Shown here piece after piece: positions 9,131 through 17,714 of a DNA stretch of 64,000 bases. Under the pieces are notes generated by a model. The model was not told the origin of the DNA, made no database searches, and saw nothing but the letters and a program-made list of their open reading frames with translations. The position numbers and the translations under genes were made by a program. The stretch's first letter is position 1, and every line of letters starts with the position of its first letter. The DNA is from Kribbella sp. NBC_00382 (GTDB taxonomy: Bacteria; Actinomycetota; Actinomycetes; Propionibacteriales; Kribbellaceae): NCBI RefSeq assembly GCF_036067295.1, contig NZ_CP107954.1, forward strand, positions 7,316,001 through 7,380,000, in the 5' to 3' direction.

Positions 9131-9819
9131 GCGCCCGGCTCCAACGCATAGCCGACGCCATGCACGGTACGGACGCGGTCGGCGCCGATCTTCGACCGGA
9201 GCGCCTTCACATGACTGTCGACCGTGCGGGTCCCGGAGGCACCCGGCCAGCCCCAGACTTCGGCGTACAGGTTCTCTCTGGTCAGTACGACGCCGGGGCT
9301 GGCGGCCAGGCAGAGCAGCAGATCGAATTCGGTCGGCGTCAGGTGTACCTCGGTCTCCGCGACCCAAACCCGCCGCGCTGCAGCATCGACGCGCAGGTCA
9401 CCGAGGTCAGTGGTCGTCGGTCGGTTGGCCAGCTCAGCGGCACGATCGACCCGGCGCAGCAGAGCACCGACGCGGGCCACCAACTCCCGCATCCGGAACG
9501 GCTTGGTCAGGTAGTCGTCGGCACCGACGCCAAGGCCGACCAGGATGTCCGCTTCGTCGTCGCGAGCGGTCAGCATCAGCACCGGTACCGGCCGCGCGGC
9601 CTGGATCCGCCGGCACACCTCATGACCGTCGAATCCCGGCAGCATCACGTCGAGCAGCACCAAGTCCGGTGCCGTCTCAGTGAACTGCGAGACCGCGCCG
9701 GGCCCGTCCCATGCCTGGACGACCTCGTACCCCTGGCCGCGCAACCGATCGGTGACCGCCTGGTTGATCACCGGCTCGTCCTCGACCACGAGGATCCTGG
9801 CCCCTGCGCTGACTGACAT
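9127..9819 (-). CDS. OmpR/PhoB-family response regulator
   Basis: A 230-residue two-domain regulator. The receiver domain has the acidic pair in VVEDEP, the phospho-acceptor Asp57 in LVLLDVMLPG and the conserved Lys106 in DDYLTKPF. The C-terminal winged helix is of OmpR type (LTPTEFDLLLCLA, later RTVDSHVKALRSKI and RTVHGVGYAL). The gene is upstream of, and overlaps, its histidine kinase. Target promoters are not evident. Confidence 0.93.
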   Translation of the reverse strand: MSVSAGARILVVEDEPVINQAVTDRLRGQGYEVVQAWDGPGAVSQFTETAPDLVLLDVMLPGFDGHEVCRRIQAARPVPVLMLTARDDEADILVGLGVGADDYLTKPFRMRELVARVGALLRRVDRAAELANRPTTTDLGDLRVDAAARRVWVAETEVHLTPTEFDLLLCLAASPGVVLTRENLYAEVWGWPGASGTRTVDSHVKALRSKIGADRVRTVHGVGYALEPGA

Positions 9820-9889
9820 AGCTTGAGACTAGGAGTCCACCTGGTCGGGAGTGGCGGACGACTCGTGAAGGTTTTGTGCAGGTCCCACC

Positions 9890-10612
9890 TCAACCCGCGA
9901 CGGCGTCGACCGCCTCGAGGATCGTCGCGGCGACCGCGGCCGGCTGGGAGACGCTCAACGCGTGCGATCCGCCGGGGACCTCGCGAGTACCGCGGGAGCC
10001 GGCCCGCTCGGCGAAGTACCGGTGGGCTGCGACCGGGATGTTCAGGTCCTGGTCACTGATCACGAACCACGAGGGGATGGTCGTCCAGGCCGGCTTCTCG
10101 GTCGGCAGGGCATCGGTGAGCGCAGCCTGGGTGACCGGCCGCTGAGTGGCAGCCATCAGCGCGCCCTGCTCGGCGGACACATCCGCGCAGAACTGGTGAT
10201 GGAACAGCTCCGGCTTGATGGCCAACTCGTTGCCGCCGGTGGCCACCGGGTAGGCGTTGAGCGCCTCGCCCAGCGTGCTGCCGGGGAATTTGCCGGACAA
10301 GTCGAACGCATTCTCCCCATGGTCGGGCGCGAAGGCATCGACGTACACGAGCCCGACGACCGCATCGTTGCCGGCGCCTGCCTCGGTGATCACGAAGCCG
10401 CCGTACGAATGCCCGACCAGTACTACGGGCCGCCCGATCCCCGCGATGACGTCGCGCACGTAGGCCGCGTCCCCGGCGACGCTGCGCAGCGGGTTCGCCA
10501 CGGCGACCGCCTCGATCGACTTCGCCTGCAACTGCTGGATCACACCGTTCCAGCTCGCCGACTCGGCGAACGCTCCGTGGACGAGTACGACGACCGGTTT
10601 CTGCTCACTCAT
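9890..10612 (-). CDS. Alpha/beta hydrolase
   Basis: A 240-residue hydrolase of the short esterase type with a VHGAFAES oxyanion strand, nucleophile Ser69 in VGHSYGG, Asp in VISDQDLNIP and His in PGGSHALS. This family is often annotated as esterase or alpha/beta fold hydrolase induced by stress. The ATG at 10612 is chosen because AGAGGAAGG lies about nine bases upstream. Its promoter is a TGTCACA-N16-TGTCTTA-type ECF element at 10667-10696. The substrate cannot be told. Confidence 0.85.
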   Translation of the reverse strand: MSEQKPVVVLVHGAFAESASWNGVIQQLQAKSIEAVAVANPLRSVAGDAAYVRDVIAGIGRPVVLVGHSYGGFVITEAGAGNDAVVGLVYVDAFAPDHGENAFDLSGKFPGSTLGEALNAYPVATGGNELAIKPELFHHQFCADVSAEQGALMAATQRPVTQAALTDALPTEKPAWTTIPSWFVISDQDLNIPVAAHRYFAERAGSRGTREVPGGSHALSVSQPAAVAATILEAVDAVAG

Positions 10613-10666
10613 GATCTGTTGCCTTCCTCTGGCTGAGCCACGGCCGGCGGATCCCGGCCTACCAGC

Positions 10667-10696
10667 TAAGACAGAGTGGCCCCTCGCCCTGTGACG
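10667..10696 (-). promoter_or_regulatory. ECF-type promoter, hydrolase gene
   Basis: On the minus strand CGTCACA (10696-10690), 16-base spacer, TGTCTTA (10673-10667), about 55 bases before the hydrolase ATG, whose mRNA therefore has a leader carrying an ordinary ribosome binding site. Only the first base of the -35 differs from the other copies. Confidence 0.72.
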
Positions 10697-10720
10697 GGCG
10701 GGGGCCAACAGTCGAACGAG

Positions 10721-13096
10721 TCAATGGCGGGTCGACGTGGTGTTGCCCAGAGCTGACAGCGGCTCGCGCCCAAGCGGCTGAGTCGGCCGGGGCAGCAACG
10801 GCTTGCGGGGATGGACCGGCAAGGTCACCGGCTTGCCGACGGTCACTTCGATCTCCTCCCCCTCATGGAGAATCGTGAGGCTGGCGTCCGGGCCGTCATG
10901 GACGGAGTACGTGACGTGGTCCTGGCGGATCTCCACCCGCAACCGGACCCCGCGCCAGCGGACGGTGAAAGCCAGCTTGTTCAGCCCGGTCGGAAGTACC
11001 GGTTGGAAGGAGAGCCCTGCTTCGCGCGCCCGCAGACCGCCGAAGCCGGCGACGAGCGCGGTCCAGGCACCGGCGAGCGACGCCATGTGCAGACCGTCGC
11101 CGGTGTTGTGGTGCAGATCGAGCAGGTCGATCAGCGCAGCCTCGTACGCGTAGTCGTAGGCGAGGCCGAGATGGCCGACCTCCGCCGCCGTCACCGCTTG
11201 CACGCAGGCCGACAAGGACGAGTCCCGGACCGTGATCCGCTCGTAGTAGTCGACGTTGCGCGCCTTCTGCTCGGGCGTGAACTGGTCGCCGCACCAGAAC
11301 ATCGCCAGCGTCAGGTCCGCCTGCTTGACGACCTGGCGGCGGTACAGCTCGAAGTACGGGGCGTGCAGCAGCAACGGGTACTTGTCCTTGTACCCCTCGA
11401 AGTCCCACAGCGCGTAGTCGGTGAACCCCTCCGACTGCGGGTGCACGCCTAGTTCCTTGTCGTACGGGATGTAGACGGCGGCCGCGGCGTCCCGCCAGCT
11501 GGCCTCCTCCTCGGTGTCCACGTCGAACCGGCGGGCGTCGTCGGGGAACCGCGTGACGAAGGAGGCCGCGATCCGAAGGTTGCGCGCGGCCATCAAGTTG
11601 GTGAAGACGTTGTCGTCGGCAACGGCGCTGTACTCGTCCGGGCCGGTCACGCCCGGCAGGTGCCACTTGCCGTGCCGGTCGTGATGCCCGAGCGACATCC
11701 ACAACCGGGCACTCTCGACGAGCAACTCCAGACCGCAGTCCTTGATGAAGGCGTCGTCACCTGTCGCGAGGTGATAGCTGTCCACCGCCGCGGCGATGTC
11801 GGCATTGAGGTGGAAGGCCGCAGTACCGGCCGGCCAGTAGCTCGAGCACTCCTGTCCCCGGATCGTGCGCCACGGGAACGCCGCGCCGCGCAACCCGAGC
11901 ACCTCGGCGCGCTCCTTCGCCATCGACATCGTGCCGTGCCGCCAGCGCAACGCGTCGGCTGCCGCGTCGGGCATCGTGAAGATCAGTACCGGCAGTACGA
12001 AGCCTTCGGTGTCCCAGAAGGTGTGCCCGTCGTACCCGGCGCCGGTCAGGCCCTTCGACGGAATGGCCCGCCGCTCGGCCCGCGCGCCGGACTGCAGGAC
12101 GTGGAACAGGGCGAAGCGGACCGCCTGCTGCAACTCCGGATTGCCCTCGACCTCGACGTCTGCCGCATCCCAGAAGTCGTCCAGGAAAACCTTCTGCTGG
12201 GCGACCAGGCCGTCCCAGCCGGAGAACTTCGCACCCACCAGCGCCGCCGATACCTGGTCGGTGATCGCCGTCTCCGACCGCAGACTCGACCAGCCGTAGG
12301 CGAGGAACTTCACCACCCGGATGGACTCCCCCGGCTGCAGCTCCGCCACGACCGTCGTCCGTCCCCAGTCCTCGCGGACGTCGACATCCACCTCGGTACG
12401 GGCCGGGCACTCGACCGTGTGAGTCATGCCCGCGGCCATCAACTGGTTGCTGGACCGGGTCCGGTGGACCAGGATCACTTCCTCGTCGTCGCTGTCCTGC
12501 GAGACCGCTTCCAGCGGGTTCTCGAGGACTGCCGAGACGCGAGGGTCGTTCGACAACTTCGGCTGCTTCTCGTTTGCGACCAGTTCCGACTGGACGACGA
12601 AGCGGACCGGCTGGTCGACTGCTTCCACGACGTACTCGATCGCCGCGACCGCACGCTGGGTCAGCGAGACCATTCGCCGGGACCGCACCTTGATCCGCTT
12701 GCCGGCCGGTGAGGTCCAGTCGAGCTCGCGGGTGAGGATGCCGGTCCGGAAGTCGAGGCGGCGCTCGTGCGAGTGCAGTTCGCCGTACCGGACGTCGAGC
12801 GGCGAATCGTCGACGAGCAGCCGGATCAGCTTGCCGTTGGTGACGTCGACCAGGGTCTGCCCCGACTCGGGGTAGCCGTAGCCGGCTTCGGCGTACGGGA
12901 GCGGGCGCTGCTCGTAGAAGGAGTTCAGGTAGGTACCGGGGATCGCGTACGGCTCCCCCTCGTCGAGGTTGCCGCGCAGGCCGATGTGCCCGTTGGAGAG
13001 CGCGAACAGGGACTCCGCCTGGGCGAGTTTGTCGAACGGCAGCTCGGTCTCGCGCAGCTGCCAGGGCTCGATCGGGTGCGGTCCGCGGTCGATCAT
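10721..13096 (-). CDS. Glycoside hydrolase family 65 disaccharide phosphorylase
   Basis: A 791-residue GH65 enzyme, cytosolic, with the family order of N-terminal beta-sandwich, linker, (alpha/alpha)6 catalytic barrel and small C-terminal sheet. Hallmarks are the N-terminal ESLFALSNGHIGLRGNLDEG, the GYDGHTFWDTE loop, and GVTGPDEYSAV with the general acid Glu488. Members phosphorolyse maltose, trehalose, kojibiose or nigerose to beta-glucose 1-phosphate and glucose. Specificity cannot be set from these motifs. The start overlaps the stop of the beta-phosphoglucomutase-like gene (ATGA), which would convert the product to glucose 6-phosphate. Confidence 0.9.
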   Translation of the reverse strand: MIDRGPHPIEPWQLRETELPFDKLAQAESLFALSNGHIGLRGNLDEGEPYAIPGTYLNSFYEQRPLPYAEAGYGYPESGQTLVDVTNGKLIRLLVDDSPLDVRYGELHSHERRLDFRTGILTRELDWTSPAGKRIKVRSRRMVSLTQRAVAAIEYVVEAVDQPVRFVVQSELVANEKQPKLSNDPRVSAVLENPLEAVSQDSDDEEVILVHRTRSSNQLMAAGMTHTVECPARTEVDVDVREDWGRTTVVAELQPGESIRVVKFLAYGWSSLRSETAITDQVSAALVGAKFSGWDGLVAQQKVFLDDFWDAADVEVEGNPELQQAVRFALFHVLQSGARAERRAIPSKGLTGAGYDGHTFWDTEGFVLPVLIFTMPDAAADALRWRHGTMSMAKERAEVLGLRGAAFPWRTIRGQECSSYWPAGTAAFHLNADIAAAVDSYHLATGDDAFIKDCGLELLVESARLWMSLGHHDRHGKWHLPGVTGPDEYSAVADDNVFTNLMAARNLRIAASFVTRFPDDARRFDVDTEEEASWRDAAAAVYIPYDKELGVHPQSEGFTDYALWDFEGYKDKYPLLLHAPYFELYRRQVVKQADLTLAMFWCGDQFTPEQKARNVDYYERITVRDSSLSACVQAVTAAEVGHLGLAYDYAYEAALIDLLDLHHNTGDGLHMASLAGAWTALVAGFGGLRAREAGLSFQPVLPTGLNKLAFTVRWRGVRLRVEIRQDHVTYSVHDGPDASLTILHEGEEIEVTVGKPVTLPVHPRKPLLPRPTQPLGREPLSALGNTTSTRH

Positions 13097-13851
13097 CGCG
13101 TTTCTCCTTCAGACCCGTCGATCAATTCGGCGAGGTCCTTCACGACGATGTCGGCGCCGTTGCTCTTCAGCTGATCGGCCTGCCCGACCCGGTCCACCCC
13201 GACCACATAGCCGAACTTTCCGGCCCGGCCGGCCTGTACTCCGGCCAGCGCGTCCTCGAAGACGACGGCCTCGGACGGCTCGACCCCGCACCACTTCGCG
13301 CCTGCCAGGAAGGTGTCCGGCGCGGGCTTGCCCTTCAGTCCGGTCTCGCGGATCGTCACGCCGTCGATCCGGTGCTCCACCAGCGGCGCGAGGCCGGTCA
13401 CCTCGAGCACCTGCTGGGTGTTCGCGCTCGACGACACCACCACTCGCCGCAGCCCGGCCTCCTTGGCTGCCTCGAGGTAGCGCCGGGAGCCTTCGAAGAC
13501 CCGGACGCCGTCGTCGTGGATGCGGCGCAGGACGGCGATGTTCTTCTGGTTGCCGAGCCCGTTGATCGTCTGCGTGCCCGGCGCGTCGTCGGGCTCACCC
13601 TCGGGCAGCGTGATGCCACGCGAGGTGAGGAAGTCGCGGACGCCGTCGGCGCGCGGCTTGCCGTCCACGTGAGCGTCGTACTCGTGGTGGGCGTCGAACG
13701 GGACGAACGGGATGCCCGCCTTCTCCGCGTGGGCGCGCAGGAAGTCGTCGAACATCTCCTTCCACGCCGCCGCGTGCACCGCCGCGGTATCGGTCAGCAC
13801 CCCATCGAGATCGAACAGACAGACCTTGATCTGCCCCGGCAACCCCAACAT
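13093..13851 (-). CDS. Beta-phosphoglucomutase-like HAD hydrolase
   Basis: A 252-residue HAD-superfamily protein. The first motif, CLFDLDGVLTD, gives nucleophile Asp14 and acid/base Asp16. The second motif is VVVSSSAN, and the distal motif VVFEDALAGVQAG binds Mg. The cap domain carries GLGNQKN, typical of the beta-PGM group. It probably interconverts beta-glucose 1-phosphate and glucose 6-phosphate, as its GH65 partner directly downstream implies. A plain phosphatase role cannot be excluded. Confidence 0.85.
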   Translation of the reverse strand: MLGLPGQIKVCLFDLDGVLTDTAAVHAAAWKEMFDDFLRAHAEKAGIPFVPFDAHHEYDAHVDGKPRADGVRDFLTSRGITLPEGEPDDAPGTQTINGLGNQKNIAVLRRIHDDGVRVFEGSRRYLEAAKEAGLRRVVVSSSANTQQVLEVTGLAPLVEHRIDGVTIRETGLKGKPAPDTFLAGAKWCGVEPSEAVVFEDALAGVQAGRAGKFGYVVGVDRVGQADQLKSNGADIVVKDLAELIDGSEGETR

Positions 13852-13929
13852 CGTTCGCCTTCCGGTCGGTGACGTGGTTCGAGCATCACGCTCATAGTCA
13901 CCGTAGCCGGTGTCCGGCCAGGTCCTTGG

Positions 13930-14178
13930 TCAGGACGTGCAGAGGAACGGCGGCTGTCCGCCGCCCGAATGGTAGTTGTACCGGGCCCCGTCGGCCTCGA
14001 GTACCGTCCGGGTGCCTTTGACAACAGCCTGTGTGTAGAAGCGTCCGGGCTTAGGGCAACCAAGGCTGCCGTCGGGCCAGGTCACCTCCTCGGAGCTGAC
14101 CACGGTCACATCGGCCTCGTCGATGCCGAGGTGGACGGCCAGGTCGGCCTTCGCCTGGGCGACGAGCTCTGCCGTCAT
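13930..14178 (-). CDS. Small conserved protein with WPDGSLGCP motif
   Basis: An 82-residue protein. After a short N-terminal helix (VAQAKADLAVHLG) it has the motif WPDGSLGCPKPGRFYTQ and then VLEADGARYNYHSG, a pattern I know from small proteins of unknown function in actinobacteria and cyanobacteria, often as part of exported proteins. No signal peptide is present here. It lies 13 bp after the penicillin-binding protein gene on the same strand and is probably co-transcribed, which may point to an envelope link. Function unknown. Confidence 0.7.
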   Translation of the reverse strand: MTAELVAQAKADLAVHLGIDEADVTVVSSEEVTWPDGSLGCPKPGRFYTQAVVKGTRTVLEADGARYNYHSGGGQPPFLCTS

Positions 14179-14191
14179 CGTTGACCGCGCT

Positions 14192-16438
14192 TCATCGCTG
14201 GGTGGCCGGTTTGACCGGCGGCGGAGGCATCACGGGCGGCTTCGTCGGTGGTACCGGCGGCTTGGTGGGCGGTACCGGCGGCTTCGGCGGCTTGGGCTTG
14301 TTCTTCTCTTCCTTCGCCTTCTTCTCCGCCTCGTACTTCTTGTCGAGCTCCGCCTGCGCCTTCTGCTGCGCGGGGGTGCCGTTGACGAGGCGGTCGCTGG
14401 GAGCGGTGAACCGGCGCAGCGGCATGCCCTGCAGCGCGTTCTGCATCGCGGTCTTCCACAGCGGACCGGCAGTACCGGAGCCGGTCGGGTCGGAGATGTC
14501 CTCGCCGTTCAGGTCGTGGCCGTACATCAGGTTCGTGTACGGGAGCGTGGCATCGGCGACCACCGCGGCGCCGGCCAAGTTCGGCGCGTAGCCGGCGAAC
14601 CACACCGCCTTGTTCTCCTGGATCGTTCCGGTCTTGCCGGCCAGATCCCACTTGCCGAAGTTCAGCTTGCCGCCGGTGCCGCCCGGCTCCATCACCGCGC
14701 TCAGCACCCGGTTCACCCCGTCGGCCACGCCCGGCTGAAGCGCCTGCCGGCAGGTGATGCCCGGCGTCTGGATCGGCCGGCCCGCCTTGTTCACCACCGA
14801 GGTGACGATCAGCGGAGCACAGTACTTGCCGCGGGCGGCGAAGGTGGCGTAGGCGTTCGAGAGCATCAGCGGCGTCGTGTAGCCGACGCCGAGGGTGAAC
14901 GAGACCACCTGGTCCAGCGGGGCGAGGGTCTGCGCGTTGTACATCCCGAGCTTGGCCGCGATGGTGGCCGGCGCACACAGCCCGGTGCGCTGGGACAGCT
15001 GCAGGAAGTACGTGTTGGTGGAGGCGCGGGCCGCCTCGACCATGCTCAGGTACCCGCTCTTGGTGGAGTTCTGCGGCGTGTAGTCGGGGTCCTCGGTGGT
15101 GCCCTTGCAGGTGGTGAACTTCTTGCCGCTGAGGTCGATCTGTTTCGGCGAGTTGATCTTGTAGCTCATCGGCAGGCCCTTGGACAGCGCCGCCGCGATC
15201 GTGAACGCCTTCATCGTCGAGCCGTTCTGGAACCCGCCGTAGCCACCGGCATACGACTTCTCGACGTTGTAGTTGTACGCCGTCTGGTTGCGCCCGGCCC
15301 CGTACGGCCGGCTCTGCACCATCGCCCGTACCAGCCCGGTGCCGGGCTGAACGATGGTGATCGCCGCGATGGCCGAGTCGGTCTTCTTCGTGTGCGCGCT
15401 GATCGACTTCTGCGCGGCCGCCTGGATCCGCGGGTCGAGCGAGGTTCGTACCGTGATCCCGCCGGTCTTGAGGAAGTGCTCCCGGTCCGCGCGGGTCTTG
15501 CCGAGCGCCGGGTTGTCGAGCAGCTTCGAGACGGCGTACTCGCAGAAGAACGGGTACGGCGAGTTGGCGCAGCCGGCCTTGACCTTGTACATGTGGCTCA
15601 GGTCGATCGGCGTCTTGATGGCCGCGGCCGCCTGCTTGGCGGTGATCACGTTCAGCTCGGCCATCCGGCGCAGCACGACGTCGCGGCGCTCGCGGGAGCG
15701 CTTGAGGTTGTTGGTCGGGTCGTACCCGGTCGGGTTCTTCACCAGCCCGGCGAGCATCGCGGCCTGCGGGAGGTTGAGATCCTTGGCCGCCACGTGGAAG
15801 TAGTGCTGCGCGGCCGCCTGGATGCCGTAGGTGCCGTCGCCGAAGTTCACCAGGTTCAGGTACTTCTCCAGGATCTCGTCCTTGGAGTACTCCTCCTCGA
15901 CCGCGATCGCGTAGCGCAGCTCGGCCAGCTTGCGCTCGTACGTGACCGCCGTCGCCAGCTCGCGCTGCGCCTGCGTCTTGGCCTTCTCGACCAGGGTCAG
16001 CTTCACGAACTGCTGGGTGATGCTCGAGCCACCCTGCTGGACGCTGCCCTCGGACTGGTTGCGGACCAGCGCCCGCAGCGTGCCCTTGGCATCGAGCGCG
16101 CCGTGCTCGTAGAACCGGTCGTCCTCGATCGCCACGATCGCCTTCTGCATGATCGGGCTGACCTTGTTGAGCGTCACCGGCACCCGGTTCTGCTCGTACA
16201 TGGTCGCGATCAGGCTGCCGTCCGCGGCCAGAATCCGGCTCCGGGTCGCCAGCGGAGCCGTCGTCAACTCGACCGGCAGGTCCTTCACCGACCCGGCGAC
16301 TGTGGCGGTGCTGCTGCCCGCGAACCCCGCGAACGGGATCACCAGCCCAGCCGACAGCGCACCCGCGAGAACACTCACGCCGATCAGCTTGATCAAGGCC
16401 TGAGTACCACCGCGTACGCCTCCCCTGGCTGAACGCAT
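14192..16438 (-). CDS. Class A penicillin-binding protein (transglycosylase/transpeptidase)
   Basis: A 748-residue bifunctional peptidoglycan synthase. One N-terminal membrane anchor (about residues 15-42) is followed by a GT51 domain with EDDRFYEHGALDAKG (catalytic Glu), GGSSITQQ and the YLNLVNFGDGTYGIQAAAQ region. The transpeptidase domain has the active Ser in NGSTMKAF, the SxN-type STN, and KTGT. The C-terminus is a low-complexity Lys/Glu then Pro/Lys tail with repeated PPVPPTKP units, likely spanning the cell wall. It acts on lipid II outside the membrane. The small WPDGSLGCP gene follows. Confidence 0.93.
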   Translation of the reverse strand: MRSARGGVRGGTQALIKLIGVSVLAGALSAGLVIPFAGFAGSSTATVAGSVKDLPVELTTAPLATRSRILAADGSLIATMYEQNRVPVTLNKVSPIMQKAIVAIEDDRFYEHGALDAKGTLRALVRNQSEGSVQQGGSSITQQFVKLTLVEKAKTQAQRELATAVTYERKLAELRYAIAVEEEYSKDEILEKYLNLVNFGDGTYGIQAAAQHYFHVAAKDLNLPQAAMLAGLVKNPTGYDPTNNLKRSRERRDVVLRRMAELNVITAKQAAAAIKTPIDLSHMYKVKAGCANSPYPFFCEYAVSKLLDNPALGKTRADREHFLKTGGITVRTSLDPRIQAAAQKSISAHTKKTDSAIAAITIVQPGTGLVRAMVQSRPYGAGRNQTAYNYNVEKSYAGGYGGFQNGSTMKAFTIAAALSKGLPMSYKINSPKQIDLSGKKFTTCKGTTEDPDYTPQNSTKSGYLSMVEAARASTNTYFLQLSQRTGLCAPATIAAKLGMYNAQTLAPLDQVVSFTLGVGYTTPLMLSNAYATFAARGKYCAPLIVTSVVNKAGRPIQTPGITCRQALQPGVADGVNRVLSAVMEPGGTGGKLNFGKWDLAGKTGTIQENKAVWFAGYAPNLAGAAVVADATLPYTNLMYGHDLNGEDISDPTGSGTAGPLWKTAMQNALQGMPLRRFTAPSDRLVNGTPAQQKAQAELDKKYEAEKKAKEEKNKPKPPKPPVPPTKPPVPPTKPPVMPPPPVKPATQR

Positions 16439-16507
16439 GCCCCAAGAGTAGTCGACACTGGGTCACCAAGCAGCCACAGGCGCGGTTTCAACTCTGCAAC
16501 CAGTACT

Positions 16508-16538
16508 GCCGGCCGCCGTCCCCCGAGCGGCAGCCGGC
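16508..16538 (-). terminator. Hairpin downstream of desaturase
   Basis: GCCGGCCGCCG and CGGCAGCCGGC form an 11-base stem with one mismatch around a 9-base loop, starting six bases after the desaturase stop. There is no clear T-run, as is usual for actinobacterial intrinsic terminators. Confidence 0.6.
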
Positions 16539-16543
16539 GCGGA

Positions 16544-17701
16544 TCAGGCGGTCAGCTGGCCGTTCGGCTGGCCCTGGAGGCGGAATCGGGCGGCAGCCGA
16601 CAGCTTCTGTGCGAAGTCGTTGGGGAGGGACAGCCGGAACACCTTCGACCACGCCGACGCGACCTGCTTCGGCAGCGGGCCGGTCGTGTACGCGAGACCG
16701 TAGTCTCGGAACAGCTGCTGCACCTGCGGCGCGATCTCCTGGTACCGGTTGCTCGGCAGGTCCGGGAACAGGTGGTGCTCGATCTGGTACGAGAGGTTGC
16801 CGGTCATGATGTGCATCGCGCGGCCGCCGGAGATGTTGGCCGAGCCGAGCATCTGCCGCAGGTACCACTCGCCGCGGGTCTCGCCGTCGATCGACTTCTT
16901 CTCGAACGTCTGCACGCCCTCGGGGAAGTGACCGCACATGATCACCGAGTGCGCCCAGACGTTGCGGACGATGTTGGCGGTGAAGTTCGCGGCCAGCGTG
17001 TGCAGCGCCGACGGCCCGGACAGCAGCGGGTGGACGACGTAGTCCTTCGTCATCTGGCCACGGATCTTCTTGAACACCTGCTTGTACCGGGCCTTGAAGT
17101 CCGGGCTCTGCCGGCGCTTCTTGCTGGCCAGGTTCTTGCCCAGCTCCAGGTCGTACGCCGCGATGCCGTACTCGAAGAACATCGCGTTGATGAAGTTCCA
17201 CAGCGGCTGGGCCAGGTACGCCGGGTACCACTTCTGGTCCTCGTCGACCCGCATGATGCCGTAGCCGAGGTCGTTGTCCTTACCGACGACGTTCGTGTAC
17301 GTGTGGTGCAGCTCGTTGTGCGAGTGCTTCCACTGCTCGGACGGCGACGCGTGGTCCCACTCCCACTTGGTCGAGTGGATCTTCGGGTCGCGCATCCAGT
17401 CCCACTGGCCGTGCATGATGTTGTGGCCGATCTCCATGTTCTCCAGGATCTTGGCCACCGAGAGTCCCGCAGTACCGATCAGCCAGGCCGGCGGGAACAG
17501 CGAGGCGAGCAGCACGGCCCGGCTGCCCAGCTCCAGCTTGCGCTGCACGCTGATCACCTTGCGGATGTACGCCGCGTCGGAGGCGCCTCGCTCGGCGATG
17601 ACGTCGGCGCGGATCGCGTCGAGCCGGCGGCCGATCTCCTCGATGTCGTCAGCCGTGAGGTGAGCGATCGGGTTGTCGGCCTTCTTCTGCAGAACAGTCA
17701 T
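16544..17701 (-). CDS. Membrane fatty acid desaturase (DesA3-like)
   Basis: A 385-residue di-iron acyl desaturase. Three His boxes are visible: GHNIMHG (HxxxH), HSHNELHHTY and QIEHHLFP (QxxHH). Hydrophobic segments flank the boxes as expected for an integral membrane enzyme. The protein probably introduces a double bond into acyl-CoA or lipid acyl chains using electrons from the ferredoxin reductase encoded 13 bp upstream on the same strand. The pair corresponds in layout to the mycobacterial DesA3/Rv3230c system. Regulation is likely by the divergently encoded PucR-type protein. Confidence 0.92.
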   Translation of the reverse strand: MTVLQKKADNPIAHLTADDIEEIGRRLDAIRADVIAERGASDAAYIRKVISVQRKLELGSRAVLLASLFPPAWLIGTAGLSVAKILENMEIGHNIMHGQWDWMRDPKIHSTKWEWDHASPSEQWKHSHNELHHTYTNVVGKDNDLGYGIMRVDEDQKWYPAYLAQPLWNFINAMFFEYGIAAYDLELGKNLASKKRRQSPDFKARYKQVFKKIRGQMTKDYVVHPLLSGPSALHTLAANFTANIVRNVWAHSVIMCGHFPEGVQTFEKKSIDGETRGEWYLRQMLGSANISGGRAMHIMTGNLSYQIEHHLFPDLPSNRYQEIAPQVQQLFRDYGLAYTTGPLPKQVASAWSKVFRLSLPNDFAQKLSAAARFRLQGQPNGQLTA

Positions 17702-17714
17702 ATGAGTCTCTTCC

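Noticed and set aside
9131..9367. N-terminal extension of the histidine kinase up to 9367.
   Set aside because: It reads through the response regulator's coding region in another frame and is Arg/Gly-rich. The ATG at 9130 overlapping the regulator stop is the natural start.
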